From assembly GCA_003577305.1 (NCBI GenBank), contig QEVL01000002.1:1-64000 (forward strand): 64,000 nt of DNA. Direction: 5' to 3'. Below the pieces are notes generated by a model. The model searched no databases. It saw only the letters and a list, made by a program, of their open reading frames with translations, and was not told the DNA's origin. Source of the DNA: Burkholderiales bacterium. Lineage in GTDB: Bacteria; Pseudomonadota; Gammaproteobacteria; Burkholderiales; Burkholderiaceae_E. Position numbers and translations under genes: made by a program. Of this stretch, positions 39,309 to 47,226 are shown piece after piece. Every line of letters starts with the position of its first letter. The first letter of the stretch is position 1.

Positions 39309-40070
39309 ATGCCGAAGAAGTCGAGCTGCCTTACTTTTGGGGCCAAGACCTACTATCGCCCAATTGAGGCGACTATTCGCTGGTGCGGCCTGCTGCGCTT
39401 CGAACTCCATATTCTGAAGGCACTTGGGCAGCGCGCGTTGCCGGAGGTGCGCGAGTTCCCGCGCTGGCCCCTGCTGCGTTTGAATGCGGAGCGCATATTC
39501 GACGCGCTGACACATGGTGAACTTCCCTGCGGCAAAGCGGGATTGGTGCAGGCGTCGCAACGGCCGTCGCTCGATGACCCTGATTTGACTGTGCGCCACG
39601 TAGACCTGAAGGTATGGATGTCGCACTACTATCCCAGCGAGAGGCCCTCCTTCCTCTTCGACGACATCGAGCGCGCACTGCATCCCGCGGTCAGCTTAGA
39701 TGCGCTCAACGTCCTGCTGGCCGATCGCGAGGCCGCCAAGGTGCAGCTCGCCGAACTCTCTCAACTACATGCGGTACTGCAGGCGCAGCACGAAGCACTG
39801 GTGAAGGATCACGCCAGGCACGTCGTCGAGGGCGGCGATCCGCGCGAACCCAGCCTTCGCAGCGAATCGACCTATCTGAACATCATCGGCGGGCTGCTCA
39901 CGCTGCTGCTGGGCAAATCGCCGTCAGGCACCGCGTACTCGTCCTTCCGCAACATGGATGCCGTGGTGAGCGCACTGCTCGCGCACCACGAGGGCCGGCC
40001 GGGGCTGAGCGAGCGAACGCTGTGGAGCAAGCTGGCACAGGCACGGCGGCATCTAGAGGCATCGCGCTGA
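39309..40070 (+). CDS. Conserved ICE backbone protein upstream of alpA
   Basis: 253 aa from MPKKSSCLTFGAKTYYRPIE. Contains YRPIEATIRWCGLLRFELHI (HTH-like), the stretch DDPDLTVRHVDLKVWMSHYY, a coiled coil near 145-180, and a C-terminal RSESTYLNIIGGLLTLLLGK ... RTLWSKLAQARRHLE block resembling small DNA-binding ends. Genes of this appearance lie next to alpA/parA in ICEclc/PFGI-like elements. Start chosen by that conserved N-terminus; function unknown. Confidence 0.72.
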   Translation: MPKKSSCLTFGAKTYYRPIEATIRWCGLLRFELHILKALGQRALPEVREFPRWPLLRLNAERIFDALTHGELPCGKAGLVQASQRPSLDDPDLTVRHVDLKVWMSHYYPSERPSFLFDDIERALHPAVSLDALNVLLADREAAKVQLAELSQLHAVLQAQHEALVKDHARHVVEGGDPREPSLRSESTYLNIIGGLLTLLLGKSPSGTAYSSFRNMDAVVSALLAHHEGRPGLSERTLWSKLAQARRHLEASR

Positions 40071-40193
40071 GGAATCGGCACTCTCTGCAATTGCAGTCGT
40101 ACCGTCTGCAGTTGCAGTGAATCGGACCGCAGCGATGTATTCAATGCGAGGCACTTTCCGAACAGCGCCAGTGAGCGTCAAGGAGTGTCTCTC

Positions 40194-40412
40194 ATGTCTT
40201 CGCAGACCGCCGCATCAGCGGCTCCGGCCGAGCATCGCATCCTGCGCCGCGCCGAAGTCGAGGCCAAGACCGGCTTCAAGCGCGCTCACATCTACAGCCT
40301 GATGAAGGAAGGCAAGTTCCCGAAGGCGTTGCGCCTGGGCGTGCGCGCCGTGGGTTGGGACTCGGTGGAGGTCGAGCAGTGGATCGCTGATCGCCTCAAA
40401 GAGCGCGCCTGA
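40194..40412 (+). CDS. alpA: AlpA-family excisionase/regulator
   Basis: 72-aa MerR-like HTH protein: LRRAEVEAKTGFKRAHIYSL then MKEGKFPKALRLGVRAVGW and VEQWI, the AlpA signature. AlpA proteins activate integrase or excision genes. The ATG at 40194 has AAGGAG 8 nt upstream; an in-frame GTG at 40185 is too close to the SD. First of the alpA-parA-parB series. Confidence 0.92.
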   Translation: MSSQTAASAAPAEHRILRRAEVEAKTGFKRAHIYSLMKEGKFPKALRLGVRAVGWDSVEVEQWIADRLKERA

Positions 40413-40451
40413 CGCCGCTTCTCGTTCATGCCATTCAACGAGGAGAGCGCC

Positions 40452-41330
40452 ATGAAGGTGGTGAGCATCATTTCGACCAAGGGCGGCGTGGGCAAGACCA
40501 CGACTGCGGCCAACTTGGGCGGCTTCGCGGCCGACGCCGGGCTGCGCGTGCTGCTGCTGGACCTCGACGTGCAGCCCACGCTGTCGAGCTACTTCACGCT
40601 GGACGTGCGCGCGCCGGCTGGCATCTACGAGATGCTGGTCTTCAACGAGCGGCGCATCGAGCAACTGGTATCGCGCACGGCCGTCGTCGGCCTGGACTTG
40701 GTGCTGTCGAACGACGACCGCGGCGAGCTGAACACGCTGCTGCTGCATGCGTCGGACGGCCGCCTGCGGCTGCGCCACCTGCTGCCGACGCTGGCGCCGC
40801 TGTACGACCTTGTGCTGATCGACACGCAGGGCGCGCGCTCGGTGCTGCTGGAGATGGCGGTGCTGGCTTCCGACTTGGCGCTATCGCCGGTGACGCCGGA
40901 AATCCTGGCGGCGCGCGAACTGCGGCGCGGCACCTTGCAGTTGATCGAGGACATCGCGCCGTACCGCCACCTCGGCATCGAGCCGCCGCCGCTGCACCTG
41001 CTCATCAACCGCGTGCATCCAGTGTCGTTGAATGCACGACTGATCCAGCAGGCATTGCGGCAAGTGTTCCAGGACCATGTCGGCGTGCGCGTGCTCGATA
41101 CCGACGTGCCGGCGATCGAGGCGTACCCGCGCGCAGCAACAAGAGGCTTGCCGGTGCATCGCGTGGAGTTCCGCCAGCCCGCGGGCCGCGTCGCGCCGGC
41201 TGCCTTGCAGACCATGCGCGCGCTGGCCGGCGAGTTGTTTCCGGAATGGCGGGAGCGGTTCGCGCGGGTGACCGGCCGGCCGGACGTGCAAGCCACAGCA
41301 GGGAGCGCAAGCCATGGCGAGCGCCCATGA
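40452..41330 (+). CDS. parA: ParA/Soj-like partition ATPase
   Basis: 292-aa Walker-type ATPase: deviant Walker A KGGVGKTTTAA (10-20), Walker B VLIDTQGARS, DLDVQPTLSSYF. In this ICE family ParA/Soj stabilises the excised element and, in ICEclc, affects host cell division. ATG at 40452 with GAGGAG just upstream. Overlaps the next ORF by 17 bp. Confidence 0.95.
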   Translation: MKVVSIISTKGGVGKTTTAANLGGFAADAGLRVLLLDLDVQPTLSSYFTLDVRAPAGIYEMLVFNERRIEQLVSRTAVVGLDLVLSNDDRGELNTLLLHASDGRLRLRHLLPTLAPLYDLVLIDTQGARSVLLEMAVLASDLALSPVTPEILAARELRRGTLQLIEDIAPYRHLGIEPPPLHLLINRVHPVSLNARLIQQALRQVFQDHVGVRVLDTDVPAIEAYPRAATRGLPVHRVEFRQPAGRVAPAALQTMRALAGELFPEWRERFARVTGRPDVQATAGSASHGERP

Positions 41331-41577
41331 ACTGGCGCGTGGGCACAAGCGACTGCGCGCGCTCATCGAGTTCGCGTTTGGCGAAGGTTGGCACGTCAAG
41401 CGCACACCGGGCGGGCACCTCAAGTTCACCAAGCCGGGCTGCGCCGCGATCTACACCAGCTCTACTACCAGCGACCACCGCACTGGGCTCAACGCTCGCG
41501 CGCAGCTTCGTCGCGCCGGCCGAGAGGCGCAAGCTGCTGCCGACCCGGCATCCACACCGGAGAATGGCCATGGCTGA
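41314..41577 (+). CDS. Small HicA-like protein between parA and parB
   Basis: 87-aa protein, starting MASAHELARGHKRLRALIEF, with GWHVKRTPGGHLKFTKPG. The G-H-x-K/R pattern on a dsRBD-like fold is that of HicA mRNA interferases. It overlaps parA by 17 bp and parB by 8 bp, so it is co-translated. In ICEclc the gene shi sits beside parA and acts with it in division arrest; position suggests an equivalent, but I did not compare sequences. No HicB antitoxin is adjacent. Confidence 0.75.
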   Translation: MASAHELARGHKRLRALIEFAFGEGWHVKRTPGGHLKFTKPGCAAIYTSSTTSDHRTGLNARAQLRRAGREAQAAADPASTPENGHG

Positions 41578-43219
41578 CCTGACGCCGCAGGACATGGCCG
41601 CTAAACTGCTGGCCTCGGGCTTCGAGCGCAGCGGGCCTATGGCCGCCGCATTGACCGATCCGATCGCGGACACGCCGATGGTGGTGACGCTGGACCAACT
41701 GCGTCCCTACGACCACGACCCGCGCGTGACGCGCAATCCGGCTTACGAGGAAATCAAGGCGTCCATCCGCGAGCGCGGTCTGGACGCGCCGCCTGCGATC
41801 ACGCGCCGGCCCGGCGAGCCCCACTACATCATCCGCAACGGCGGCAACACGCGACTGGCGATCCTGCGCGAGCTTTGGGCGGAGACCAAGGACGAACGCT
41901 TCTTCCGCGTGCCGTGCTTGTTCCGTCCGTGGCCGGCGCGCGGCGAAATCGTCGCGTTGACCGGGCACCTGGCCGAGAATGAACTGCGGGGCGGCCTAAC
42001 CTTCATCGAGCGCGCCCTGGGCGTCGAGAAGGCACGCGAGTTCTACGAGCAGGAGGCGGGGCAAGCGCTGTCGCAGTCCGAACTGGCGCGGCGGTTGTCG
42101 GCCGATGGCTTTCCAGTGCCGCAATCGCACATCAGCCGCATGGGCGACGCCGTGCGCTACTTGCTGCCGGCGATTCCTACGCTGCTGTACGGCGGCCTGG
42201 GCCGGCACCAGGTGGAGCGGCTGGCCGTGCTGCGCAAGGCCTGCGAGCGCACTTGGGATCGGCGGGCCTTGTCGCGCGACGTGTCGGTGGACTTCGCCTC
42301 GCTGTTCCAGGACGTGCTGTCGCAGTTCGACGCGCAGCCGGACACGTTCTCGCCGCAGCGCATGCAAGACGAGCTGGTGGGCCAGATGGCCGAGCTGTTG
42401 GGGGCGGACTACGACACGCTCGCGCTGGAAATCGACGACAGCGAGAGCCGGCAGCGTGCCTTGACCAGCGAACCGCCGCCGGTGAACCCGCCCACGCCTG
42501 CGATGCCCACGCCGCCTGTCGCGCTTGCTTCATCGAGGCAGCCCATGCCCGCGTCAGCGCCTTCAGCCGGCGGTGCGGCTGCGCCGGCCACAGCGCCGCC
42601 GCAGCCTGAACCTGCCGCGGCGCCGCGCGAGGAGCGCGATGACGAACGCCTGCAGGCGCACATCGTGTCGCCCGCGCCGACGACCGACCGGCTGCAATCC
42701 ATCCAGCGCATGGTCGCCGACCAGATGGGCGACAAGCTGCCCGACTTCGCGGCCAACGTGCTGCACGCGATTCCGGTGCAGGCAGGCGGCCTGTATCCGA
42801 TTTCGGATGTCTGGTACATCGAGCCCGGCCTGGACGCGCCGGATCGCCTGCGCGTGCACATTGCGCAGTTCGCCCGCGAGATTGCCGACGAGGCGGCGGC
42901 GGCCGATCACGTCGAGCCGCGCGACAGCGGCATCGGCTTCGTCTGCGTGGTGGCCAGCGAGGGGCGTAGTCTGCCGGCGTTCGCGCGCGCGGTGCTGACC
43001 CTGCTGCATGCACTGAGTGCAGCGTCCCTGCCCGCCACCGGGCTGGACCGCGCGCGGCTCGCCGACGAGCTCGGGCCGCTGCTGCACGGCCATGGCGGCA
43101 CATCGGGTCGTCTGAGCGACGCGGGGCTGGTCAAGCTGTTCCGGCTGCTGCGCCTCGCGCGCCGGCTCCTGGATCTGGAAACCGATGCGCCGCCCTGCGC
43201 CACGGACAACGGCGCCTGA
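41570..43219 (+). CDS. parB: ParB-family ICE partition protein
   Basis: 549 aa. N-terminal ParB/Srx domain (VVTLDQLRPYDHDPRVTRNP, RNGGNTRLAILRELW, HLAENELRGGLTFIERALGV), HTH (SQSELARRLSADGFPVPQSH), then a Pro/Ala-rich linker (~295-355) and an ICE-specific C-terminal domain. Start ATG at 41570 has GGAG 7 nt upstream; an ATG at 41564 is too close to it. Likely binds a palindromic site on the element. Confidence 0.9.
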   Translation: MADLTPQDMAAKLLASGFERSGPMAAALTDPIADTPMVVTLDQLRPYDHDPRVTRNPAYEEIKASIRERGLDAPPAITRRPGEPHYIIRNGGNTRLAILRELWAETKDERFFRVPCLFRPWPARGEIVALTGHLAENELRGGLTFIERALGVEKAREFYEQEAGQALSQSELARRLSADGFPVPQSHISRMGDAVRYLLPAIPTLLYGGLGRHQVERLAVLRKACERTWDRRALSRDVSVDFASLFQDVLSQFDAQPDTFSPQRMQDELVGQMAELLGADYDTLALEIDDSESRQRALTSEPPPVNPPTPAMPTPPVALASSRQPMPASAPSAGGAAAPATAPPQPEPAAAPREERDDERLQAHIVSPAPTTDRLQSIQRMVADQMGDKLPDFAANVLHAIPVQAGGLYPISDVWYIEPGLDAPDRLRVHIAQFAREIADEAAAADHVEPRDSGIGFVCVVASEGRSLPAFARAVLTLLHALSAASLPATGLDRARLADELGPLLHGHGGTSGRLSDAGLVKLFRLLRLARRLLDLETDAPPCATDNGA

Positions 43220-43234
43220 GCGCAGAGGCCAACC

Positions 43235-43795
43235 ATGTCGGCACCGCACCCGCTCAACCAGGCCGTGATCGCGCAGGCGCTGCACGACCTGCGCAACGGG
43301 CAGTTGCGACGCTGCAAGGCGATGGGCTTCGGTGAGGAAGAACTCGATGCGCTGAAGCATCCGGCCCTCGTGAGCGTGCTGGTCAACGCCACCGTGTCGT
43401 GGTGTTCGGTGTCGGTCAACCGCGAAGTGCTCAAGCGGCTGCTGAGCCAGGTGCACGACGTCGAGCAGGAGATCGCCACGGTGGATCGCATGCTGCGGCT
43501 GGGCGCCAGCACGGAGATGGTCAGCAAGTTCTTCGGCCTGACGCACCAGGAGGTGGCGCTGCGCCGGGACATCCTCGGTCTGCCCAAGCGCAAGGGCCGG
43601 CACCCGGTGCTGGACGAAGCGCAGGACGTGGCGTTGTGGGAGCACTGGAAGGCCGGCGTCTCGCAGCGCGGCATCGTGCTGAACGACGATGTGGCGATGC
43701 TCACATTGAGCATGGACCTGGCCGAGAGCATGAACCTGCCCATGTCGGTCATCTGGGCGGCGATACGGAACTGGATCGACCAGGGGCTGGTGTAA
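43235..43795 (+). CDS. DUF2857 (STY4526-type) ICE protein
   Basis: 186 aa with LNQAVIAQALHDLRNGQLRR, the central ATVSWCSVSVNREVLKRLLS and ATVDRMLRLGASTEMVSKFF GLTHQEVALRR, a HTH-like region. This is the DUF2857 pattern found directly after parB in SPI-7/PFGI-1 elements. Probably DNA-binding; no experimental role recalled. 15 bp after parB. Confidence 0.88.
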   Translation: MSAPHPLNQAVIAQALHDLRNGQLRRCKAMGFGEEELDALKHPALVSVLVNATVSWCSVSVNREVLKRLLSQVHDVEQEIATVDRMLRLGASTEMVSKFFGLTHQEVALRRDILGLPKRKGRHPVLDEAQDVALWEHWKAGVSQRGIVLNDDVAMLTLSMDLAESMNLPMSVIWAAIRNWIDQGLV

Positions 43796-43799
43796 GGCC

Positions 43800-45008
43800 A
43801 TGGCGACGGGCGGCGCACCACGGCGCGATGGTCCGGTGGCGCTGTCGGCTCTGTTCGATGATGCGCTACAGAAGCTGGCGCCTGCCCGTGGCGATGTGCC
43901 GCCTGTCAAGGGCGCCGCGCCTGCCGTCGACGCCTTCCTGTACAGCGGCAACCGGCACGAGAGCGTGCCGCGCCGGCTGTTCCTCGACCGCCGCCTGACG
44001 CCGTTGGAGCGCAACGCCTGGCAGGTGTTCCGCCTGCAGCTCAACGACGACGGCGTGACGGCATTCCCGACCTACGACCAGCTCCGGCCCTACCTGGCCT
44101 CGATGCCCTGCGCGGCGCAGGCCTCGCACGAGACCGTGGCGCGGGCGCTCACGCTGCTGCGCCTGACGCGATGGCTGTCGCTGGTGCAGCGGCGGCGCGA
44201 CCCGAAGACCGGCCGCATCCTCGGCAACCTGTATGTGCTGCACGACGAACCGCTGACGCCGTTTGAGGCGATGCAGTTGGACCCTGACTATTTGGGCTTG
44301 GTCAGCCAGGCCCTCACGCACGCGGCCAAGGCGGTGCAGATCGTGGGCGTGCAGACGCTGAAGGAAATTGCCGAAGACCCGATGCTCATCGGCCGCACGC
44401 TGCCGACGCGCTTGCAGGTGCTGGCACAGCGCATGGCTGCGGAGAGTTATCCACAAGAGGCTGTGAACCACGAATCCGAAGAAGGCTCGCAGGCCCTTCT
44501 TCGGAATGCCGATGTGCCCTCTTCGGAATCCGAAGCAGGGCTGAAACCCGCGCCGGACGGCTCTCTTCGGATTCCGAACGAGGACCGTACAGTACGTATT
44601 CAAAGTCATAGTGAGGTACGTACAGTACCGCGCGCACGAGCGCTGGAAGGCAGCTTGCGCCTGCCACAGCGCTTCCTCGGCTTGAAGGACGAGCAACGCA
44701 ACGGCGCCTTGGTCGCCTTGCAGCAGGTAGACGAGTCGCAACGGCAGGCGGTGCTGGACGAATGGGCCGCGCGCTGCCGCAACAGCGCGGTGCGCAACCC
44801 GGCCGGCTACCTGTTCGGCATCATCCAGAAGGCGATCCGCGGCGAGTTCAAGGCCTGGGCTGGCGAGAACGGCGCAACGCCGGCCGCGACACCGCCGCCA
44901 TCACCGGCGCCTGCGCCAGCGCCTGCGCCAGCGGAGTCGCAGCCTGCCGATCCGACGGTGGCACGCGCTTATCTGGACCGGATTCGGTCGAGCCTGCGGC
45001 GGCCCTGA
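43800..45008 (+). CDS. STY4528-family putative replication protein
   Basis: 402 aa. Conserved N-terminal part (FLYSGNRHESVPRRLFLDRR, LTPLERNAWQVFRLQLNDDG, SHETVARALTLLRLTRWLSL) with a replication-initiator-like winged helix. A low-complexity linker (about 218-280) is encoded by repeated palindromic DNA. The C-terminus has NPAGYLFGIIQKAIRGEFKAW. The family is annotated as pathogenicity-island replication proteins. 4 bp after the DUF2857 gene. Confidence 0.88.
   Translation: MATGGAPRRDGPVALSALFDDALQKLAPARGDVPPVKGAAPAVDAFLYSGNRHESVPRRLFLDRRLTPLERNAWQVFRLQLNDDGVTAFPTYDQLRPYLASMPCAAQASHETVARALTLLRLTRWLSLVQRRRDPKTGRILGNLYVLHDEPLTPFEAMQLDPDYLGLVSQALTHAAKAVQIVGVQTLKEIAEDPMLIGRTLPTRLQVLAQRMAAESYPQEAVNHESEEGSQALLRNADVPSSESEAGLKPAPDGSLRIPNEDRTVRIQSHSEVRTVPRARALEGSLRLPQRFLGLKDEQRNGALVALQQVDESQRQAVLDEWAARCRNSAVRNPAGYLFGIIQKAIRGEFKAWAGENGATPAATPPPSPAPAPAPAPAESQPADPTVARAYLDRIRSSLRRP
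44473..44628 (+). repeat. Palindromic repeat cluster inside the STY4528 gene
   Basis: Palindromes TTCGGAATCCGAA (44522-44534) and its complement form TTCGGATTCCGAA (44566-44578), half copies AATCCGAAGAAGG (44473-44485) and CCTTCTTCGGAAT (44495-44507), then two GTACAGTAC (44587-44595, 44620-44628). They fall in the poorly conserved linker-coding stretch, as iterons within an initiator gene would. Confidence 0.55.
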
Positions 45009-45013
45009 TCGAG

Positions 45014-45030
45014 CTATCCCCAGGGGATAG
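45014..45030. repeat. 17-bp palindrome, copy 1
   Basis: CTATCCCCAGGGGATAG, flanked AG/CT so the dyad extends to 21 bp. Just after the STY4528 stop, about 190 bp upstream of the PFL_4669 gene. Identical copies at 45082-45098 and 47043-47059. Confidence 0.7.
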
Positions 45031-45081
45031 CTGGGACAGCCGTCCTTCCATTGCGTACCGCGGTCGCAGCGGCAGCCTGAC

Positions 45082-45098
45082 CTATCCCCAGGGGATAG
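45082..45098. repeat. 17-bp palindrome, copy 2
   Basis: CTATCCCCAGGGGATAG, 68 bp after copy 1 (about 6.5 helical turns), in the same intergenic region upstream of the PFL_4669 gene. Confidence 0.7.
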
Positions 45099-45220
45099 CC
45101 GGAACACGCAGCCTTCCCGGATGCGCAAACCGGGCGCATGGCGGATTCGGTTTGTTGACTGACGGCCTTCCGGCCGATGCGGATGCTGGCGGCTCGTTCC
45201 CTTACCGCGAGTCGTCACCC

Positions 45221-46003
45221 ATGGCCACCGAACGCTCTGAACCGCTGCAACTCAATCTCGGATCGTTGCGCAGCACGATGTCGCTCACGCTGCACACGCA
45301 CCACGCTTCCCGCATCTGGCACGGCCGCGCGCCGGTCGAAGGGCGCCCCGGCATCATCGGCTTGAACGCCTACATCAGCGTGATGAACAAGATGAAACGG
45401 GGCTCGGAGCAGGACGACCCGTACAGCGACTGGTGGATGCTGCGCATCGAGGACAAGCTGGAGCAGACGAAGGCGGCGTTGAAGGGCCTGCGCGAGCAGG
45501 TGGACCAGGCCCTGGCGGACGTGCCCGCGGCGCTGTCATTGGGCGAGAACATGAACGTGCAGCCGGTGAAGCTACCGCTGTTCGTGAACGCCCAGCTCGG
45601 CTTCATGGCGGTGTACCTGCTGGCCGACTACGACGACCTGGCGCGGCGGCTGATCCTGGCCCACCACACCGCGTTGATCGACCGCAGCACGCTGGAGCGC
45701 TGGCTCAACGACGGCGCGCACAGCTTGCGCAGTCTGTTCAGCCTGGCCCAGCAGTACCGCTACTCCGGCGCGACGCGCGACGACTTCGCATCGAAGAACG
45801 CGGTGGCGCGCTCGGCGTTGGAGAAGTTCGGCGAGCTGCCGCAGGACGTGCTCGAAGGCACGCGCCGCTCGCGCTTTGCGCCACCGATCGCGCGGCGGAC
45901 GAACCGCACCGGCGCGCCGGCCGCTGAAGCCGCTGCCAGCAGCTACACGACATCGAAGGATGGCGCAGCCGATGGTGCCCCCGGCGAGGACGCACCGGCA
46001 TGA
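45221..46003 (+). CDS. PFL_4669 family (TIGR03761) ICE protein
   Basis: 260 aa starting at the ATG after the palindrome region. Conserved segments LGSLRSTMSLTLHTHHASRI, WHGR, GIIGLNAYISVMNKMKRGSE, DDPYSDWWMLRIEDKL and SLFSLAQQYRYSGATRDDFA match the integrating-conjugative-element family TIGR03761. Function unknown but always near ssb/topB. Overlaps the next gene by ATGA. Confidence 0.9.
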   Translation: MATERSEPLQLNLGSLRSTMSLTLHTHHASRIWHGRAPVEGRPGIIGLNAYISVMNKMKRGSEQDDPYSDWWMLRIEDKLEQTKAALKGLREQVDQALADVPAALSLGENMNVQPVKLPLFVNAQLGFMAVYLLADYDDLARRLILAHHTALIDRSTLERWLNDGAHSLRSLFSLAQQYRYSGATRDDFASKNAVARSALEKFGELPQDVLEGTRRSRFAPPIARRTNRTGAPAAEAAASSYTTSKDGAADGAPGEDAPA

Positions 46004-46545
46004 CAGCATCGACGCCATCGGCGCGCTTCACGCCACTGGAACAGGCGGACTTCCAGCGGCTGGAACACGCAGCCTACCTAAAAGGCCTTTTGAAGCCTTT
46101 TAAGGGTAAGGGGAGTCTGGAGACCTGGGCCAGCCAATGCACGGCGCTGCGCGACGACGTGATCGCGCTGGCGCAGCAGCGCATCCTCCCGCAGACGTGC
46201 GCCTTTCCCTTCAGTCGGCTGGACGTGCAACTGGCCCAGCAGACCACTGGCGCAGGCACGACCTTCCTGCGCTGGCGCAACCTCGATCGTTCCAGCATGG
46301 GCGTGGCGCTGTGGGAATCGCTGCTCGCGCGTTCGACGACGCCGGCCTCGCTGATCGACGACCTGTACGCGATCGAGCTGCAGCGCATCGTGCTGAACAT
46401 GCAGATCAGCCTTACCCACACCCTGGCCCGCCAGGCCCTGGACTGCGCCAACAAGATGGCCCAGGCCGAGGCGGTCTACCTGCGGCGCGTCCAAGGGCAT
46501 GCCGCGTCCACCACCACTTCACCCACCACCCAGGAGTCACCATGA
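46000..46545 (+). CDS. DUF3158 family ICE protein
   Basis: 181 aa with AYLKGLLKPFKGKGSLETWA, SQCTALRDDVIALAQQRILP and FLRWRNLDRSSMGVALWESL, the DUF3158 pattern. ATGA overlaps at both ends tie PFL_4669-DUF3158-ssb into one translational unit. Likely accessory replication/transfer protein; no catalytic motif seen. Confidence 0.88.
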   Translation: MTASTPSARFTPLEQADFQRLEHAAYLKGLLKPFKGKGSLETWASQCTALRDDVIALAQQRILPQTCAFPFSRLDVQLAQQTTGAGTTFLRWRNLDRSSMGVALWESLLARSTTPASLIDDLYAIELQRIVLNMQISLTHTLARQALDCANKMAQAEAVYLRRVQGHAASTTTSPTTQESP

Positions 46546-46988
46546 GCACGCACTTCGTCGGCGAGGGCAACATCGGTTCTGCGCCGGACTACCGCGAGTT
46601 TCCGAACGGCAACGACGAGCCGCGCCGGCTGCTGCGGCTGAACGTCTACTTCGACAACCCCATTCCCACCAAGGATGGGTTCGAGGATCGCGGCGGCTTC
46701 TGGGCGCCGGTCGAACTGTGGCACCGCGAGGCCGATCACTGGAAGACGCTGTACCAGAAGGGCATGCGCGTGCTGGTCGAGGGCCGCACGGTCAAGGACG
46801 AGTGGGAGGACGCCGACGACAACGAGCGCACGACCTTCAAGATCGAAGCACGGCGCGTCGGCATCCTGCCGTACCGCATCCAGGCCGTGACCCTCAGCGC
46901 GCGGACGCCGGAATCGGAGGCGGCCGCACCGGCGGCGAAGGAAGCCAAGGGGACAAAGCCGCCGAAGGAAACCAAGGCCAAGGCCTGA
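46542..46988 (+). CDS. ssb: Single-stranded DNA-binding protein (ICE-encoded)
   Basis: 148-aa OB-fold protein: FVGEGNIGSAPDYREF, RRLLRLNVYFDNPIP, FWAPVELWHREADHWKTLYQ, KGMRVLVEGRTVKDEW. The C-terminus is Lys/Ala-rich (KGTKPPKETKAKA) and lacks the acidic DDDIPF tip of chromosomal SSB. Protects single-stranded DNA during ICE transfer or replication. Confidence 0.9.
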   Translation: MSTHFVGEGNIGSAPDYREFPNGNDEPRRLLRLNVYFDNPIPTKDGFEDRGGFWAPVELWHREADHWKTLYQKGMRVLVEGRTVKDEWEDADDNERTTFKIEARRVGILPYRIQAVTLSARTPESEAAAPAAKEAKGTKPPKETKAKA

Positions 46989-47042
46989 TTCCGGCAGGGG
47001 GCGGCTGTAGCAATCCTCAGACGCCCGCCATGCACCAGCGAC

Positions 47043-47059
47043 CTATCCCCAGGGGATAG
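47043..47059. repeat. 17-bp palindrome, copy 3
   Basis: CTATCCCCAGGGGATAG in the ssb-topB intergenic region, 168 bp before the topB ATG. Identical to the copies at 45014 and 45082. Confidence 0.7.
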
Positions 47060-47226
47060 CGCCAAGGTCGTCCACCGAGTTCCAGTCGCCCTCCCGATAC
47101 GAGCCTCCCGCTGCGCCAGCCGCCGACAAGGCGGGCGCTGCGCCATTCGGCTTCCTTGCTGCTGTCATCTTCCTGCCCCGCCAAGCTGGGGCCATTCGAT
47201 GAACCGCACGTTCCAAAGGAGGCTTC

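Noticed and set aside
46079-46105. AAAAGGCCTTTT palindrome and repeated CCTTTT in the DUF3158 gene
   Set aside because: Lies within conserved coding sequence (LKGLLKPFKGKG) and is explained by Lys/Leu/Phe codons.
47161-47167. CTGTCAT in the ssb-topB gap
   Set aside because: Matches the metal-regulon half-site, but has no second half-site and no suitable hexamer 33 nt away.
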